From Lachnospiraceae bacterium (GTDB taxonomy: Bacteria; Bacillota; Clostridia; Lachnospirales; Lachnospiraceae), in contig SVDH01000023.1 in NCBI GenBank assembly GCA_015057865.1, positions 1 through 36,189 of the forward strand: a stretch of 36,189 nucleotides of DNA, given 5' to 3'. The position numbers and the translations under genes were made by a program. Positions 16,170-23,885 of the stretch are shown in pieces. The notes beneath the pieces were generated by a model. It had not been told where the DNA came from, ran no database searches, and worked only from the letters and a program-made list of their open reading frames with translations. Position 1 is the stretch's first letter; every line of letters begins with the position of its first letter.

Positions 16170-16562
16170 ATGCAACGTGTAATTGATTTTTTAAAGGATG
16201 CGGAGACATATTATCTGGCTACAGCTGATGGGGATCAGCCCCGTGTAAGACCGTTTGGTACGGCGCATGTTTTTGAAGGAAAACTGTACATTCAGACAGG
16301 AAAAGTGAAGGATGTTTCCAAGCAGATTCATGCGAATCCGAAGGTTGAAATCTGCGCGTTCAAAAACGGCGAATGGCTTCGCGTAGCAGGTACATTGGTA
16401 GAGGATGAACGACTCGAAGCAAAGGAGTCCATGCTGGATGCTTATCCTGCTTTGAAAAACATGTATTCCGCAGACGATGGAAACACAGAAGTTTTCTATT
16501 TTAAAGATGCAACAGCAACATTTAGTTCGTTCACACACGAACCGGAAGTTGTAACATTTTAA
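16170..16562 (+). CDS. pyridoxamine 5'-phosphate oxidase-like flavin-binding protein
   Basis: A 130-aa split-barrel protein. The opening VIDFLKDAETYYLATADGDQPRVRPFGT and GKLYIQTGKVKDVSKQIHANPKVEIC are typical of small PNPOx-like FMN or F420-binding proteins. KNGEWLRVAGTLVED is the usual dimer strand. The reaction is unknown; such proteins often act as nitro- or quinone-type flavin reductases. AAGGAGG is well spaced before the start. It lies 15 nt after the glutaredoxin gene in the same operon. Confidence 0.85.
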   Translation: MQRVIDFLKDAETYYLATADGDQPRVRPFGTAHVFEGKLYIQTGKVKDVSKQIHANPKVEICAFKNGEWLRVAGTLVEDERLEAKESMLDAYPALKNMYSADDGNTEVFYFKDATATFSSFTHEPEVVTF

Positions 16563-16574
16563 TCAGCTTATATC

Positions 16575-16958
16575 ATGATAAAACGAAGTAAGATCTTAAA
16601 AGTCATCAGTATCCTGATGATCATTTTCAGCGCAATCTGGATTTTTGCCTGTCTGGCGGGAATCACCGGACTGTATGCGTTGGATGCACATGTGGATGCA
16701 GCAACGATCTCTCTGCTTGCCGGCTTTGGAAAACTGTTTTTGATCAGGCTGATCGTCACAAAAGCAGTGAGCCTGGCTGCGGGCATTGCAGGGCTGAGCG
16801 TCAGAAAAAAGAAACCGCTGAAAGTATTGGGGATCATCGTTTTGATCCTTACAGCAGTTTCCTGTGTAACAAAGGTGTTTATTCCATTTATATGGGTGCT
16901 GATGGCGCTGCCGATCCTGTATCTGGTCGGGATCAAAAGATGCAGGTTTTCATCCTGA
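16575..16958 (+). CDS. small four-helix membrane protein of unknown function
   Basis: A 127-residue protein with about four hydrophobic helices and basic loops (VRKKKPLK, GIKRCRF). No family is recognised. It starts 12 nt after the PNPOx gene with no clear ribosome binding site, so it probably depends on coupling. It is the last gene of the rubrerythrin run and is followed by a strong terminator. Confidence 0.6.
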   Translation: MIKRSKILKVISILMIIFSAIWIFACLAGITGLYALDAHVDAATISLLAGFGKLFLIRLIVTKAVSLAAGIAGLSVRKKKPLKVLGIIVLILTAVSCVTKVFIPFIWVLMALPILYLVGIKRCRFSS

Positions 16959-16967
16959 CAAATGAAA

Positions 16968-16998
16968 GGGGGTACCCGTTATCGGTACCCTCTTTTTT
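16968..16998. terminator. bidirectional terminator between convergent genes
   Basis: GGGTACC and GGTACCC form the stem around CGTTATC, followed by TCTTTTTT. It separates the rubrerythrin run from the minus-strand polymerase gene and uses the same stem sequence as the terminators at 5093 and 6411. Confidence 0.85.
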
Positions 16999-18235
16999 AT
17001 CGGCCGGTTCCTTTTTGGATCGTCCCCTGCCCGAAGCGGGTATCGATCTCTTTCATCAGGTCATTCATGACTTTCTGCTTTTTTCGTTTCTCTTTATTGC
17101 TCTCGAGATCCTGTTTTTCTTCGGCCCAGGCAGTCAGGTCAAGCTGCATGTTTTCGCCGTCGTTTAGTTTGCTGATGCCTACGCCGATGAGGCGGATTGA
17201 TGTGCCTTCCTGAAAAAGCTCAGGTAGTAAGTGTTTCGCCAGTTGACAGGCGGTTTTTTCGATGACATCGGCGCGGTTCGTAGCAGCACGCAGCGAAAAC
17301 TGGCGTGAGATCCGTTTGAAGTCAGATGTTTTTATAAGAAGGGACACGGTTTGACCCATGACAGATGCTTTTGCCATCCTTCCCGCAACCTTTACCGAGA
17401 GCTTTTTGATGAACGGCAATGCCTCCTCCAGAGTGGAAACATCCTTTGACAAGGTGATTTCATTTGAAATGCTCTTGGCCTTTTCACGTTCGGGACGGAC
17501 AGGAGAAGTGCTGATCCCGTTTGCACTGTTATGAATATAGAGGCCGGCTTTTTCGCCGAGCAGTGACTGCAGGGTTTGCAGGGGCATGGAAGCCGCTTCG
17601 CCAATCGTATGAATGCCGATTCCCTGGAGTTTTACGGATGTAGCTTTTCCGCATCCAAACAGTTTTTCGATGGAAAGCGGCCACATTTTCTGCGGAATCT
17701 CATCCGGGAACAAAGTGTGCGTGCGGTCAGGCTTTTGAAAATCGCTGGCCATTTTTGCGAGCAGCTTGTTTTCAGAAATGCCGACATTTACAGTGAATCC
17801 AAGCGTATCGAAAACCGTTTCGCGGATCCTGTCTGCAAGCAAAACGGCAGAAGCACGATCACTTACCAGATCAGAAACATCCAGAAATGCCTCATCGATC
17901 GAAACCTGCTGCAAAATGGGTGAAAACTGAAAAAGCAGTTCCATCAGGGCGCCGGAATAGTAGTGATAAGTTTCGAAATCGCTGGGGACCATAACAAGCT
18001 GCGGACATTTTTGCAGTGCCTTGACAACGGGTTCCCCTGTCTGGATGTTGTATTTTTTGGCAGGGATCGATTTGGCGGTGATGATCCCGTGACGGGTTTT
18101 GACATCCCCGCCAACCGCAGATGGAATTGTCCGCAGATCAACGCTGTCCGGATCGTCCTTTAGTTTTTTTAAGGCCGACCAGGACAAAAAAGCGGAATTC
18201 ACATCTACATGAAAGATGGTTCGTTTATCATTCAT
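16997..18235 (-). CDS. dinB: Y-family DNA polymerase (DNA polymerase IV-like)
   Basis: About 412 aa. The catalytic palm is shown by FHVDVNSAFLSW (Asp11) and VSIDEAFLDVS (Asp114/Glu115). GVGGDVK-like and TAKSIPAKKYNI match the fingers, GISENKLLAKMASDFQKPD follows, and a helix-hairpin-helix (LFGCGKATSVKLQGIGIHTIGE) sits at about residue 200. It performs error-prone translesion synthesis. It differs from classic DinB in a long charged C-terminus (KEKRKKQKVMNDLMKEID) and may belong to a UmuC/ImuB-neighbouring group. ATG 18235 overlaps the upstream UPF0158 gene by 8 nt. Confidence 0.9.
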   Translation of the reverse strand: MNDKRTIFHVDVNSAFLSWSALKKLKDDPDSVDLRTIPSAVGGDVKTRHGIITAKSIPAKKYNIQTGEPVVKALQKCPQLVMVPSDFETYHYYSGALMELLFQFSPILQQVSIDEAFLDVSDLVSDRASAVLLADRIRETVFDTLGFTVNVGISENKLLAKMASDFQKPDRTHTLFPDEIPQKMWPLSIEKLFGCGKATSVKLQGIGIHTIGEAASMPLQTLQSLLGEKAGLYIHNSANGISTSPVRPEREKAKSISNEITLSKDVSTLEEALPFIKKLSVKVAGRMAKASVMGQTVSLLIKTSDFKRISRQFSLRAATNRADVIEKTACQLAKHLLPELFQEGTSIRLIGVGISKLNDGENMQLDLTAWAEEKQDLESNKEKRKKQKVMNDLMKEIDTRFGQGTIQKGTGR

Positions 18236-18638
18236 ATTCGATCTCATTGTCAATACACCAGTTCTCGGCGATCATGCGGAATATTTGGTCGTGAAACTGA
18301 TACCAGTCATCCACCAGATCATAGGACTCGATGCCCTGTCGGAATTGATCAGACGCATCCTGGCCGGCAATCACATTTTCTAAATAATCTTTGGCCTCGC
18401 TGTGAGGCAGGTTGCTGACAAAATCTTCAGGGATATTGTAATCGTCGATATCAAATTGTGTGGGCAGCTTGAAGTAACCATCGTGATCAAGCTGATCATA
18501 GATTTCCTCAATTTCATCTCTGGACATGGTTGTTTCGCTGACCATAATGATCTCTCCGGTGGTCTCATTTAAGAAAAACTCCGAATACGGATCCGTCATT
18601 TCCATCGCGTCAATAATATCTTCAAGATTAACAAACAT
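18228..18638 (-). CDS. UPF0158-family acidic protein
   Basis: A 136-aa very acidic protein with the UPF0158 pattern: VNLEDIIDAMEM, FFLNETTGEII, and a C-terminal region rich in aromatic and acidic residues (FRQGIESYDLVDDWYQFHDQIFRMIAENWC). Function is unknown. AAAGGAGAG precedes the start. The stop lies inside the start region of the polymerase gene (ATGAATGA), so the two are translationally coupled. This pairing hints at co-regulation, but a role in translesion synthesis is only inference. Confidence 0.75.
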   Translation of the reverse strand: MFVNLEDIIDAMEMTDPYSEFFLNETTGEIIMVSETTMSRDEIEEIYDQLDHDGYFKLPTQFDIDDYNIPEDFVSNLPHSEAKDYLENVIAGQDASDQFRQGIESYDLVDDWYQFHDQIFRMIAENWCIDNEIEYE

Positions 18639-18786
18639 ACGATTGCTCTCCTTTGTTTGAATTCGTACTCTGATTATAACAAAAAAAGGGGGTGTCGTGT
18701 ACCATTACAGAAATGTTACAATAAGTTCATAAAGTTGTGAAAGCGAACGGAAACGATATCCGCAGCCTGCGAAAGGAGAGATGAGA

Positions 18787-19737
18787 ATGAATCAGAAAGT
18801 AGTTGTTTTAAATGCCGCAAAAATGAATTATGACGGGCGGCTGGATTTTTCCGGTTTATCTGAGGACGTAACAGTATATGATGACAGCAAGCCGGAAGAG
18901 ATCCCAGACAGGATTCAGGGAGCCTGCGCAGTCGTCACAAAGGAGATGCCTGTTCCGGCAGAACTGATCGGACAGTTTCCTGATAGTGTGAAGCTGATCT
19001 GTGAGGCAGGGACCGGGTACAATAATATTGCGATCGACGCGGCCACAAACCGCGGGATTACTGTTTGTAATGTGCCGGCATACAGTTCGCATAGGGTCGC
19101 GCATACGGCGATCATGATGATGCTTTGCCTGTCTTCAACCATGCAGGTGCAGATGAAAATGCTTGGCGCCGGAGACCGTACGAATTTTACGGATCATCTT
19201 CAGGTCCCGCATCTGGAATTGAATGGGAAAACCCTGGGCGTGGTGGGCGCCGGGAACATCGGACGGCAGGTGATCCGGGTCGCGAAGGCGCTGGATATGA
19301 ATGTTCTTGTTTACAGCCGTACGAAAAAAGATGATCTGGGAGATGTTACTTTTGTTACGCTGGAAACGCTTTTAAAAGAGAGCGATTATGTTTCACTGCA
19401 CTGCCCACTGAATGCAGAGACAGCGCATCTGATCGATGAAACCGCCATTTCTCTGATGAAGCCGACCGCATTTTTGATCAATACTTCACGCGGCGGGCTG
19501 ATCGATGAACCGGCACTGATCAGGGCATTGCAGGATAGAAAGATTGCAGGAGCGGGACTTGATGTGCAGGAAACCGAACCGCCGGCAGATGAGAATCCGC
19601 TATACACACTTGACAATGTGATCATAACACCGCACATGGGCTGGAAAGGTCAGGAAACGCGTCAGCGGCTGGTTGATGTTGTGGCAGATGATATACAAAG
19701 CTTTTTTGCAGGTGATCCGATCAACGTAGTGAACTAA
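18787..19737 (+). CDS. D-isomer-specific 2-hydroxyacid dehydrogenase (glycerate dehydrogenase-like)
   Basis: A 316-aa NAD-dependent oxidoreductase. The dinucleotide site is GAGNIG (154-159). The catalytic set is Arg235 in NTSRGGLID, Glu262 in VQETEPP and His283 in ITPHMGW. It reduces or oxidises a 2-keto/2-hydroxy acid; the hydroxypyruvate/glycerate type is most likely by family, but the substrate is not fixed by sequence. I choose ATG 18787, which sits 8-10 nt after AAAGGAG, over ATG 18781, which is too close. The acetyltransferase follows after 13 nt. Confidence 0.88.
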   Translation: MNQKVVVLNAAKMNYDGRLDFSGLSEDVTVYDDSKPEEIPDRIQGACAVVTKEMPVPAELIGQFPDSVKLICEAGTGYNNIAIDAATNRGITVCNVPAYSSHRVAHTAIMMMLCLSSTMQVQMKMLGAGDRTNFTDHLQVPHLELNGKTLGVVGAGNIGRQVIRVAKALDMNVLVYSRTKKDDLGDVTFVTLETLLKESDYVSLHCPLNAETAHLIDETAISLMKPTAFLINTSRGGLIDEPALIRALQDRKIAGAGLDVQETEPPADENPLYTLDNVIITPHMGWKGQETRQRLVDVVADDIQSFFAGDPINVVN

Positions 19738-19750
19738 AAGGGAGGCAGCT

Positions 19751-20281
19751 ATGGATTGCAGGGAAATCAGAGTTGACATGAGGAAAATGACACCGGAAGA
19801 AATGGCAGAAGGACAGCGTGGGGCAAAGCTCTTGTTTCGTTTGAACCATACGGAGCCGATGACGGAAGAATATCAGGCTGTAATGAAGGAATTGTTTTTG
19901 GGGAAGATCGGTGAAGGTAGCTATGTGGCTGCACCTGTGGCCGGCGCCGCATTGAATATGGTTGAGATCGGGAAAAACTGTTATATCAACAGCAATTCTC
20001 TTTTGATGGCGCGTGGCGGGATTACGATCGAAGACGATGTCATGATCGCTGCAAACGCGCAGATCATTTCCAATAATCATGATCTATATGACAGACAGGT
20101 ACTTTTGTGCAAACCCGTTTTGATCAAAGAGGGCGCATGGATCGGCGCGGGCGCGACCATTCTGCCGGGCGTTTGTGTCGGGAAAAATGCGGTTGTCGGG
20201 GCGATGAGTGTTGTGACAAAAGATGTGCCTGACAATGCTATTGTTGTCGGGAGCCCGGCAAAAATCATAAAAACCATATGA
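19751..20281 (+). CDS. hexapeptide-repeat O-acetyltransferase (Maa/LacA-like)
   Basis: A 176-aa left-handed beta-helix acetyltransferase. Hexapeptide turns are visible from GKNCYINSNSLLMARGGITIEDDVMIAANAQI through GAWIGAGATILPGVCVGKNAVVGAMSVVTKDVPDNAIVVGSPAKII. His in ISNNHD matches the catalytic His of the maltose/galactoside acetyltransferase group. It would move acetyl from acetyl-CoA to a sugar or small hydroxyl acceptor. AAAGGGAGG precedes the start, and it is probably co-transcribed with the dehydrogenase. Confidence 0.85.
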   Translation: MDCREIRVDMRKMTPEEMAEGQRGAKLLFRLNHTEPMTEEYQAVMKELFLGKIGEGSYVAAPVAGAALNMVEIGKNCYINSNSLLMARGGITIEDDVMIAANAQIISNNHDLYDRQVLLCKPVLIKEGAWIGAGATILPGVCVGKNAVVGAMSVVTKDVPDNAIVVGSPAKIIKTI

Positions 20282-20351
20282 CGAAAAGTAAGCTATCTGT
20301 CGATTGTAGTTTACTTACCTTCGTGCTATCTTTAAATTCGGAGGTGATGAA

Positions 20352-21245
20352 ATGCCATATGCAACTTTGGGATCGATGATCCGCTATCTTCGAAAACAAA
20401 GCAACATGACTCAGGCAGTATTAGCACAGAAGGTTGGCGTTACAGATAAGGCGGTTTCAAAGTGGGAGAGAGAGTTATCATATCCGGATATCAGCTTGTT
20501 TCCAAGGCTGGCTGATGTTCTCGGGGTTACGGCAGATGATCTGCTCAGGGAGTTTATTGACGAGGAGAAGCCATCACGTCTTTTGCAGATCTTTAAAATG
20601 TCGCATGATCTGCGTACACCGCTGCATATCATTCTGGGCTATGCGAAAATGGCGGAACTGCATTGCGAGGAACCGGAAAAACTCACGAAATATCTGGCGG
20701 GGATCCGCGTTTCCGGTGAGTACCTTTTAAAGGTACTGGACTATGTGCTGGATGTTTCGCACCTGGACGACAGAATGGATTTTGAAGGCAGTCTGGTGGA
20801 ACTGTCGGATTATCTGGCCAACAATTATCCGAATCAGGTTTCCAATCTGGAGAAGTTCGATTTTTCCGGAAAACGGATTCTTCTTGTCGATGACATGGAG
20901 GTTAACCGCGAGATCGCGGCAGAAATGGTTATGTTGACCGGCGCAGATGTGGACTATGCTGAAAATGGTCAGATCTGTGTCGATAAGGTGACCGAGGCGG
21001 ATGCAGGGTATTATGATCTGATCCTGATGGACCTGCAAATGCCTGTAATGGACGGAATCGAGGCGGTTAAGCGAATTCGGCAGCTGCCGGATGAGAAAAA
21101 GGCGTCTGTTCCGATCATAGCCATGACGGCAAACGTGTATAAGGAGGATCGACACGCAGCGTTTGAGGCAGGAATGAACGCGTTTGTGGAAAAACCGATC
21201 GTGATGGAAGTTTTGTTTAACAATATGAAAGATTACCTGGAGTGA
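20352..21245 (+). CDS. XRE helix-turn-helix / HisKA / receiver fusion lacking the ATPase domain
   Basis: A 297-aa protein with three parts. Residues about 8-65 are an XRE HTH (MTQAVLAQKVGVTDKAVSKWERELSYPDI). Residues about 76-140 resemble a HisKA dimerisation/phosphotransfer helix pair with the H-box MSHDLRTPLH (His85). Residues about 174-297 are a complete receiver: Asp180/Asp181, phospho-acceptor Asp227 in LILMDLQMP, Thr259 and Lys281. There is no HATPase domain between HisKA and REC, only about 30 residues. It therefore cannot autophosphorylate alone and may be a phosphorelay transcription factor fed by another kinase or by dimer partners. GGAGGTGATG is the ribosome binding site. Confidence 0.85.
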   Translation: MPYATLGSMIRYLRKQSNMTQAVLAQKVGVTDKAVSKWERELSYPDISLFPRLADVLGVTADDLLREFIDEEKPSRLLQIFKMSHDLRTPLHIILGYAKMAELHCEEPEKLTKYLAGIRVSGEYLLKVLDYVLDVSHLDDRMDFEGSLVELSDYLANNYPNQVSNLEKFDFSGKRILLVDDMEVNREIAAEMVMLTGADVDYAENGQICVDKVTEADAGYYDLILMDLQMPVMDGIEAVKRIRQLPDEKKASVPIIAMTANVYKEDRHAAFEAGMNAFVEKPIVMEVLFNNMKDYLE

Positions 21246-21250
21246 TCTAA

Positions 21251-21275
21251 GGGCAGCCGGATGGCTGTCCTTTTT
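21251..21275 (+). terminator. intrinsic terminator after the fusion regulator gene
   Basis: GGGCAGCC pairs with GGCTGTCC around GGAT-type loop sequence and is followed by TTTTT. Confidence 0.8.
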
Positions 21276-21286
21276 GTTGTAAAAGA

Positions 21287-21298
21287 AAGGTGCCTGGC
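21287..21298. repeat. half REP-like remnant
   Basis: AAGGTGCCTGGC matches the right arm of the 46-nt repeat; the left arm is missing. Confidence 0.4.
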
Positions 21299-21339
21299 TT
21301 CTGGTTTTGTGGTAATCTATTTACTGAGAGGAGCTTAAC

Positions 21340-21777
21340 GTGAAATTTCGGATTTTTACAGCAATCAGCATTTTCATTATGATCGTAATCTTCGTTCATT
21401 CAGCCATGCCGGCGGAAATGTCGAGCATCGAGAGCAGTGTGTTTGAACGTTTTGTTGCATCGATTCTTGGCGTGGCGCCGGAATCGGTCACGTTTGCGGT
21501 TCGCAAATGCGCACATTTTACAGAGTACCTGGTGCTGGGACTCTTTATGATGCTTGCAGCTGTAAATGAAAAGAGGGGATATTCGTTTATTACGGGACTG
21601 ATCACGTGGGTGATCGGAACGGCTTATGCTATATCTGATGAAGTGCATCAGCTTTTCGTGCCGGGCAGAAGCTGCGAGCTGCGCGATATGTGTATCGACG
21701 CTGCCGGCATTTTTTGTGGTGTGATGATTATCGCAGGGGTCAGGCACCTTCGCACGTTAAAGCGTGAAGGTGCCTGA
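21340..21777 (+). CDS. VanZ-family membrane protein with a repeat-encoded C-terminus
   Basis: A 145-aa protein with about four helices. RKCAHFTEYLVLGLFM and SDEVHQLFVPGRSCELRDMCIDAAG are the two hallmark VanZ motifs. VanZ proteins confer teicoplanin tolerance in some settings, but this one is not linked to vancomycin genes here. GTG 21340 follows GAGAGGAG. The last 14 residues (AGVRHLRTLKREGA) and the stop codon are translated from the REP element at 21736-21781, so the native end has been replaced or extended after helix 4. Confidence 0.88.
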   Translation: MKFRIFTAISIFIMIVIFVHSAMPAEMSSIESSVFERFVASILGVAPESVTFAVRKCAHFTEYLVLGLFMMLAAVNEKRGYSFITGLITWVIGTAYAISDEVHQLFVPGRSCELRDMCIDAAGIFCGVMIIAGVRHLRTLKREGA

Positions 21778-21781
21778 CCCC
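21736..21781. repeat. 46-nt REP-like palindrome, single copy
   Basis: GGGGTCAGGCACCTTCGCAC pairs with GCGTGAAGGTGCCTGACCCC (mismatches only near the loop). It lies in frame inside the 3' end of the VanZ gene and supplies its stop. Confidence 0.9.
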
Positions 21782-21882
21782 TACAATAGTGTTTTTATTA
21801 TTTCTTTATTTTTTGCCCACAGTTTGAACATATTTTAGAGGTAACCTAGCTCCTTAATATCTTCAGACAGGAGGTAAAAGTA

Positions 21883-23844
21883 ATGAAAAATATGAAATAT
21901 TGTGAATATCAGACGGGGAAACTGCTGGCAGAGCAGTTTTCCGGAAAGGAAGTGCCACTTTTATTGATGCAGCATTTGCGGCAGATGGATTTTCCGATTA
22001 CCCGTGGTATTTCTTATGAAAGAACAGTAGATGAGTTTTTGAAGCAGCTGGCAGTCAATGATGTGCTGCGACCACTTAGGTTACACGATAATCTTGTGAT
22101 CCTTTTGGATGCGCAGGGTGCTTTGTTAAAACAAAACGGGAAATGGGTTCTTTTATTTACGCCGGGCTTAAGTGAGCAGATGACGATCAATGAAGATGCG
22201 CCGCTTTTGCCGGTTTTGGCACAGCTCTTTGAACTGGAGAAAAAAGGGCAGGTCTGCAGAGTAGACGTGCCGGAGCGCAATTCCAAAACACTTGTAGCGG
22301 GGCTGGCGCCGTTTTCCATTTTAGATGAATATTGCAAAAAGCAAAACGGCGGGTATCTTTCGGTGGCGCAAAGAATCGTGATCGCAGGGCCTGAGGAGTT
22401 GTATGCGAACGTGCCGTTTTGCAATTACGGCAGCCTTGCGACAGTTGATAAGGATGAGATTGAAAACTATTCGACGATCAAGTCTCTTTTGGACGACTAT
22501 ATTTATCTGTACGATTACAGCGAAGGAAATGACATGCCGCGTCCGTTGTCGATCGCAATCTTTGGCGCACCTGGATCAGGGAAATCATTTGGCGTAAAAC
22601 AGATCGCAAAAAGCTGTGGCCGTTTTGCAATCTCGTCTTTGAATCTGTCGCAGTTTGATTCGCCGACAGAATTGTTTGAGTCTCTGCATGAAGCATTGCA
22701 GCGGGGAAAAGATGAGATTCCGCTTGTTTTCTTTGATGAGTTTGATTCAGAGCTTGACGGTACGGCCAGAGGATGGCTGAAGTACTTCCTTGCACCGATG
22801 CAGGATGGCGAATATACGCTGAATGGGAAATCGTTTCAGGTAAATGGCGCGGTATTCGCATTTGCAGGCGCAACGGCTGCTTCATTTCAGGGGTTTTTGC
22901 CGGAAACTGAGGAGGATATCACTGCATTTCAGATGGTGAAGGGACCGGATTTTGTCAGTCGGCTGAAAGGGATCTTAAACATTAAAGGACCGAATCCGAG
23001 CGATGAAACGGATCGGAGCCATATGATCCGCAGAGCGATGCTGCTGCGTCAGCAGATCACGCATAAGGTGTCAGACATTTACCGGCCGGAAGGCGGCCTG
23101 ATCAATATTTCCAGAGGGCTGCTGTCAGCGATGTTGACGGTATCTGAATATCGTCACGGGGCAAGATCGCTGGAATTCATTCTCGATATGAGCAGGCTTT
23201 CGGAGGTGTCGCGTTTTACGTCATCCTGTCTGCCGACGGCAGAGCAGCTTGATATCCATCTGGATGTGGAAGACTTTTTGAGGAAACTTGCGTTTGAGCA
23301 GATTATTGGCGACGCAGTGGAAACGTATGCCTCTGCGGCACATGAAAAGACCCGACAGAAGCGGATTGAGGAGATTCAGAAAAACACTTCAGCAAATGGC
23401 GGCACGGATGGTTCGAATGCATTGGACGTTTTAGACGCGAAACAGCTTCTGACAGAACCGGATCTGGCACCGTGGGATGAATTGGAAGAAGAGTATCGAA
23501 ACAGCTATCGTTCACAGCTTCGCTTTATCGGGGAGAAGCTGCAAGATTATCATTTGCCCATCGGTATCCGGCCGATCATTGGACAGGAAACGGATACGAT
23601 CCGCGAGCTTTACGGGCCAGTGCTTGAAATGCTGGCGGAAATGGAACATGAGCGGTGGATGCGTGATAAACGGCAGGATGGCTGGCGATTCGGGATCTTT
23701 GACCGCACGATGAAGACCACACCGGATCTGGTACCTTATGAGGAGTTGGAAGAGAAGACGAAAGAATTCATTCGACTTTCCGTCAGAAATCTGCCGGAGT
23801 ATCTGAATGAGATTGGATATGAGCTTTATCGGAAATCATTCTAA
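21883..23844 (+). CDS. AAA+ ATPase with C-terminal RyR domain
   Basis: A 653-aa cytosolic protein. The N-terminal about 220 residues are unassigned. The AAA+ core has Walker A GAPGSGKS (228-235), Walker B LVFFDEFD (281-288) and a region LTVSEYRHGARSLEFILDMSRLS near 420-440 that looks like the lid helices. After a low-complexity linker (about 490-525), residues about 528-648 match the bacterial RyR (ryanodine receptor repeat) domain: LEEEYRNSYRSQLRFIGEKL, MEHERWMRDKRQDGWRFG, TTPDLVPYEELEEKTKEF and VRNLPEYL. Bacterial RyR domains have been predicted as ligand sensors in conflict and nucleotide-signalling systems; a sensor role here is inference. AGGAGG serves the ATG. The stop lies at the edge of a half REP. 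Confidence 0.85.
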   Translation: MKNMKYCEYQTGKLLAEQFSGKEVPLLLMQHLRQMDFPITRGISYERTVDEFLKQLAVNDVLRPLRLHDNLVILLDAQGALLKQNGKWVLLFTPGLSEQMTINEDAPLLPVLAQLFELEKKGQVCRVDVPERNSKTLVAGLAPFSILDEYCKKQNGGYLSVAQRIVIAGPEELYANVPFCNYGSLATVDKDEIENYSTIKSLLDDYIYLYDYSEGNDMPRPLSIAIFGAPGSGKSFGVKQIAKSCGRFAISSLNLSQFDSPTELFESLHEALQRGKDEIPLVFFDEFDSELDGTARGWLKYFLAPMQDGEYTLNGKSFQVNGAVFAFAGATAASFQGFLPETEEDITAFQMVKGPDFVSRLKGILNIKGPNPSDETDRSHMIRRAMLLRQQITHKVSDIYRPEGGLINISRGLLSAMLTVSEYRHGARSLEFILDMSRLSEVSRFTSSCLPTAEQLDIHLDVEDFLRKLAFEQIIGDAVETYASAAHEKTRQKRIEEIQKNTSANGGTDGSNALDVLDAKQLLTEPDLAPWDELEEEYRNSYRSQLRFIGEKLQDYHLPIGIRPIIGQETDTIRELYGPVLEMLAEMEHERWMRDKRQDGWRFGIFDRTMKTTPDLVPYEELEEKTKEFIRLSVRNLPEYLNEIGYELYRKSF

Positions 23845-23857
23845 GGGGGCAGGCACC
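23845..23857. repeat. half REP-like remnant at the AAA+ gene stop
   Basis: GGGGGCAGGCACC starts at the base after the TAA stop of the ATPase gene and matches the outer arm of the repeat with one change. Confidence 0.5.
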
Positions 23858-23885
23858 GAAACCATGTCAGTAAGGAGAAATTACG

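Noticed and set aside
20285-20316. Hairpin after the acetyltransferase gene as a terminator
   Set aside because: AGTAAGCTA and TAGTTTACT pair with one mismatch but the loop is long and no T-run follows.
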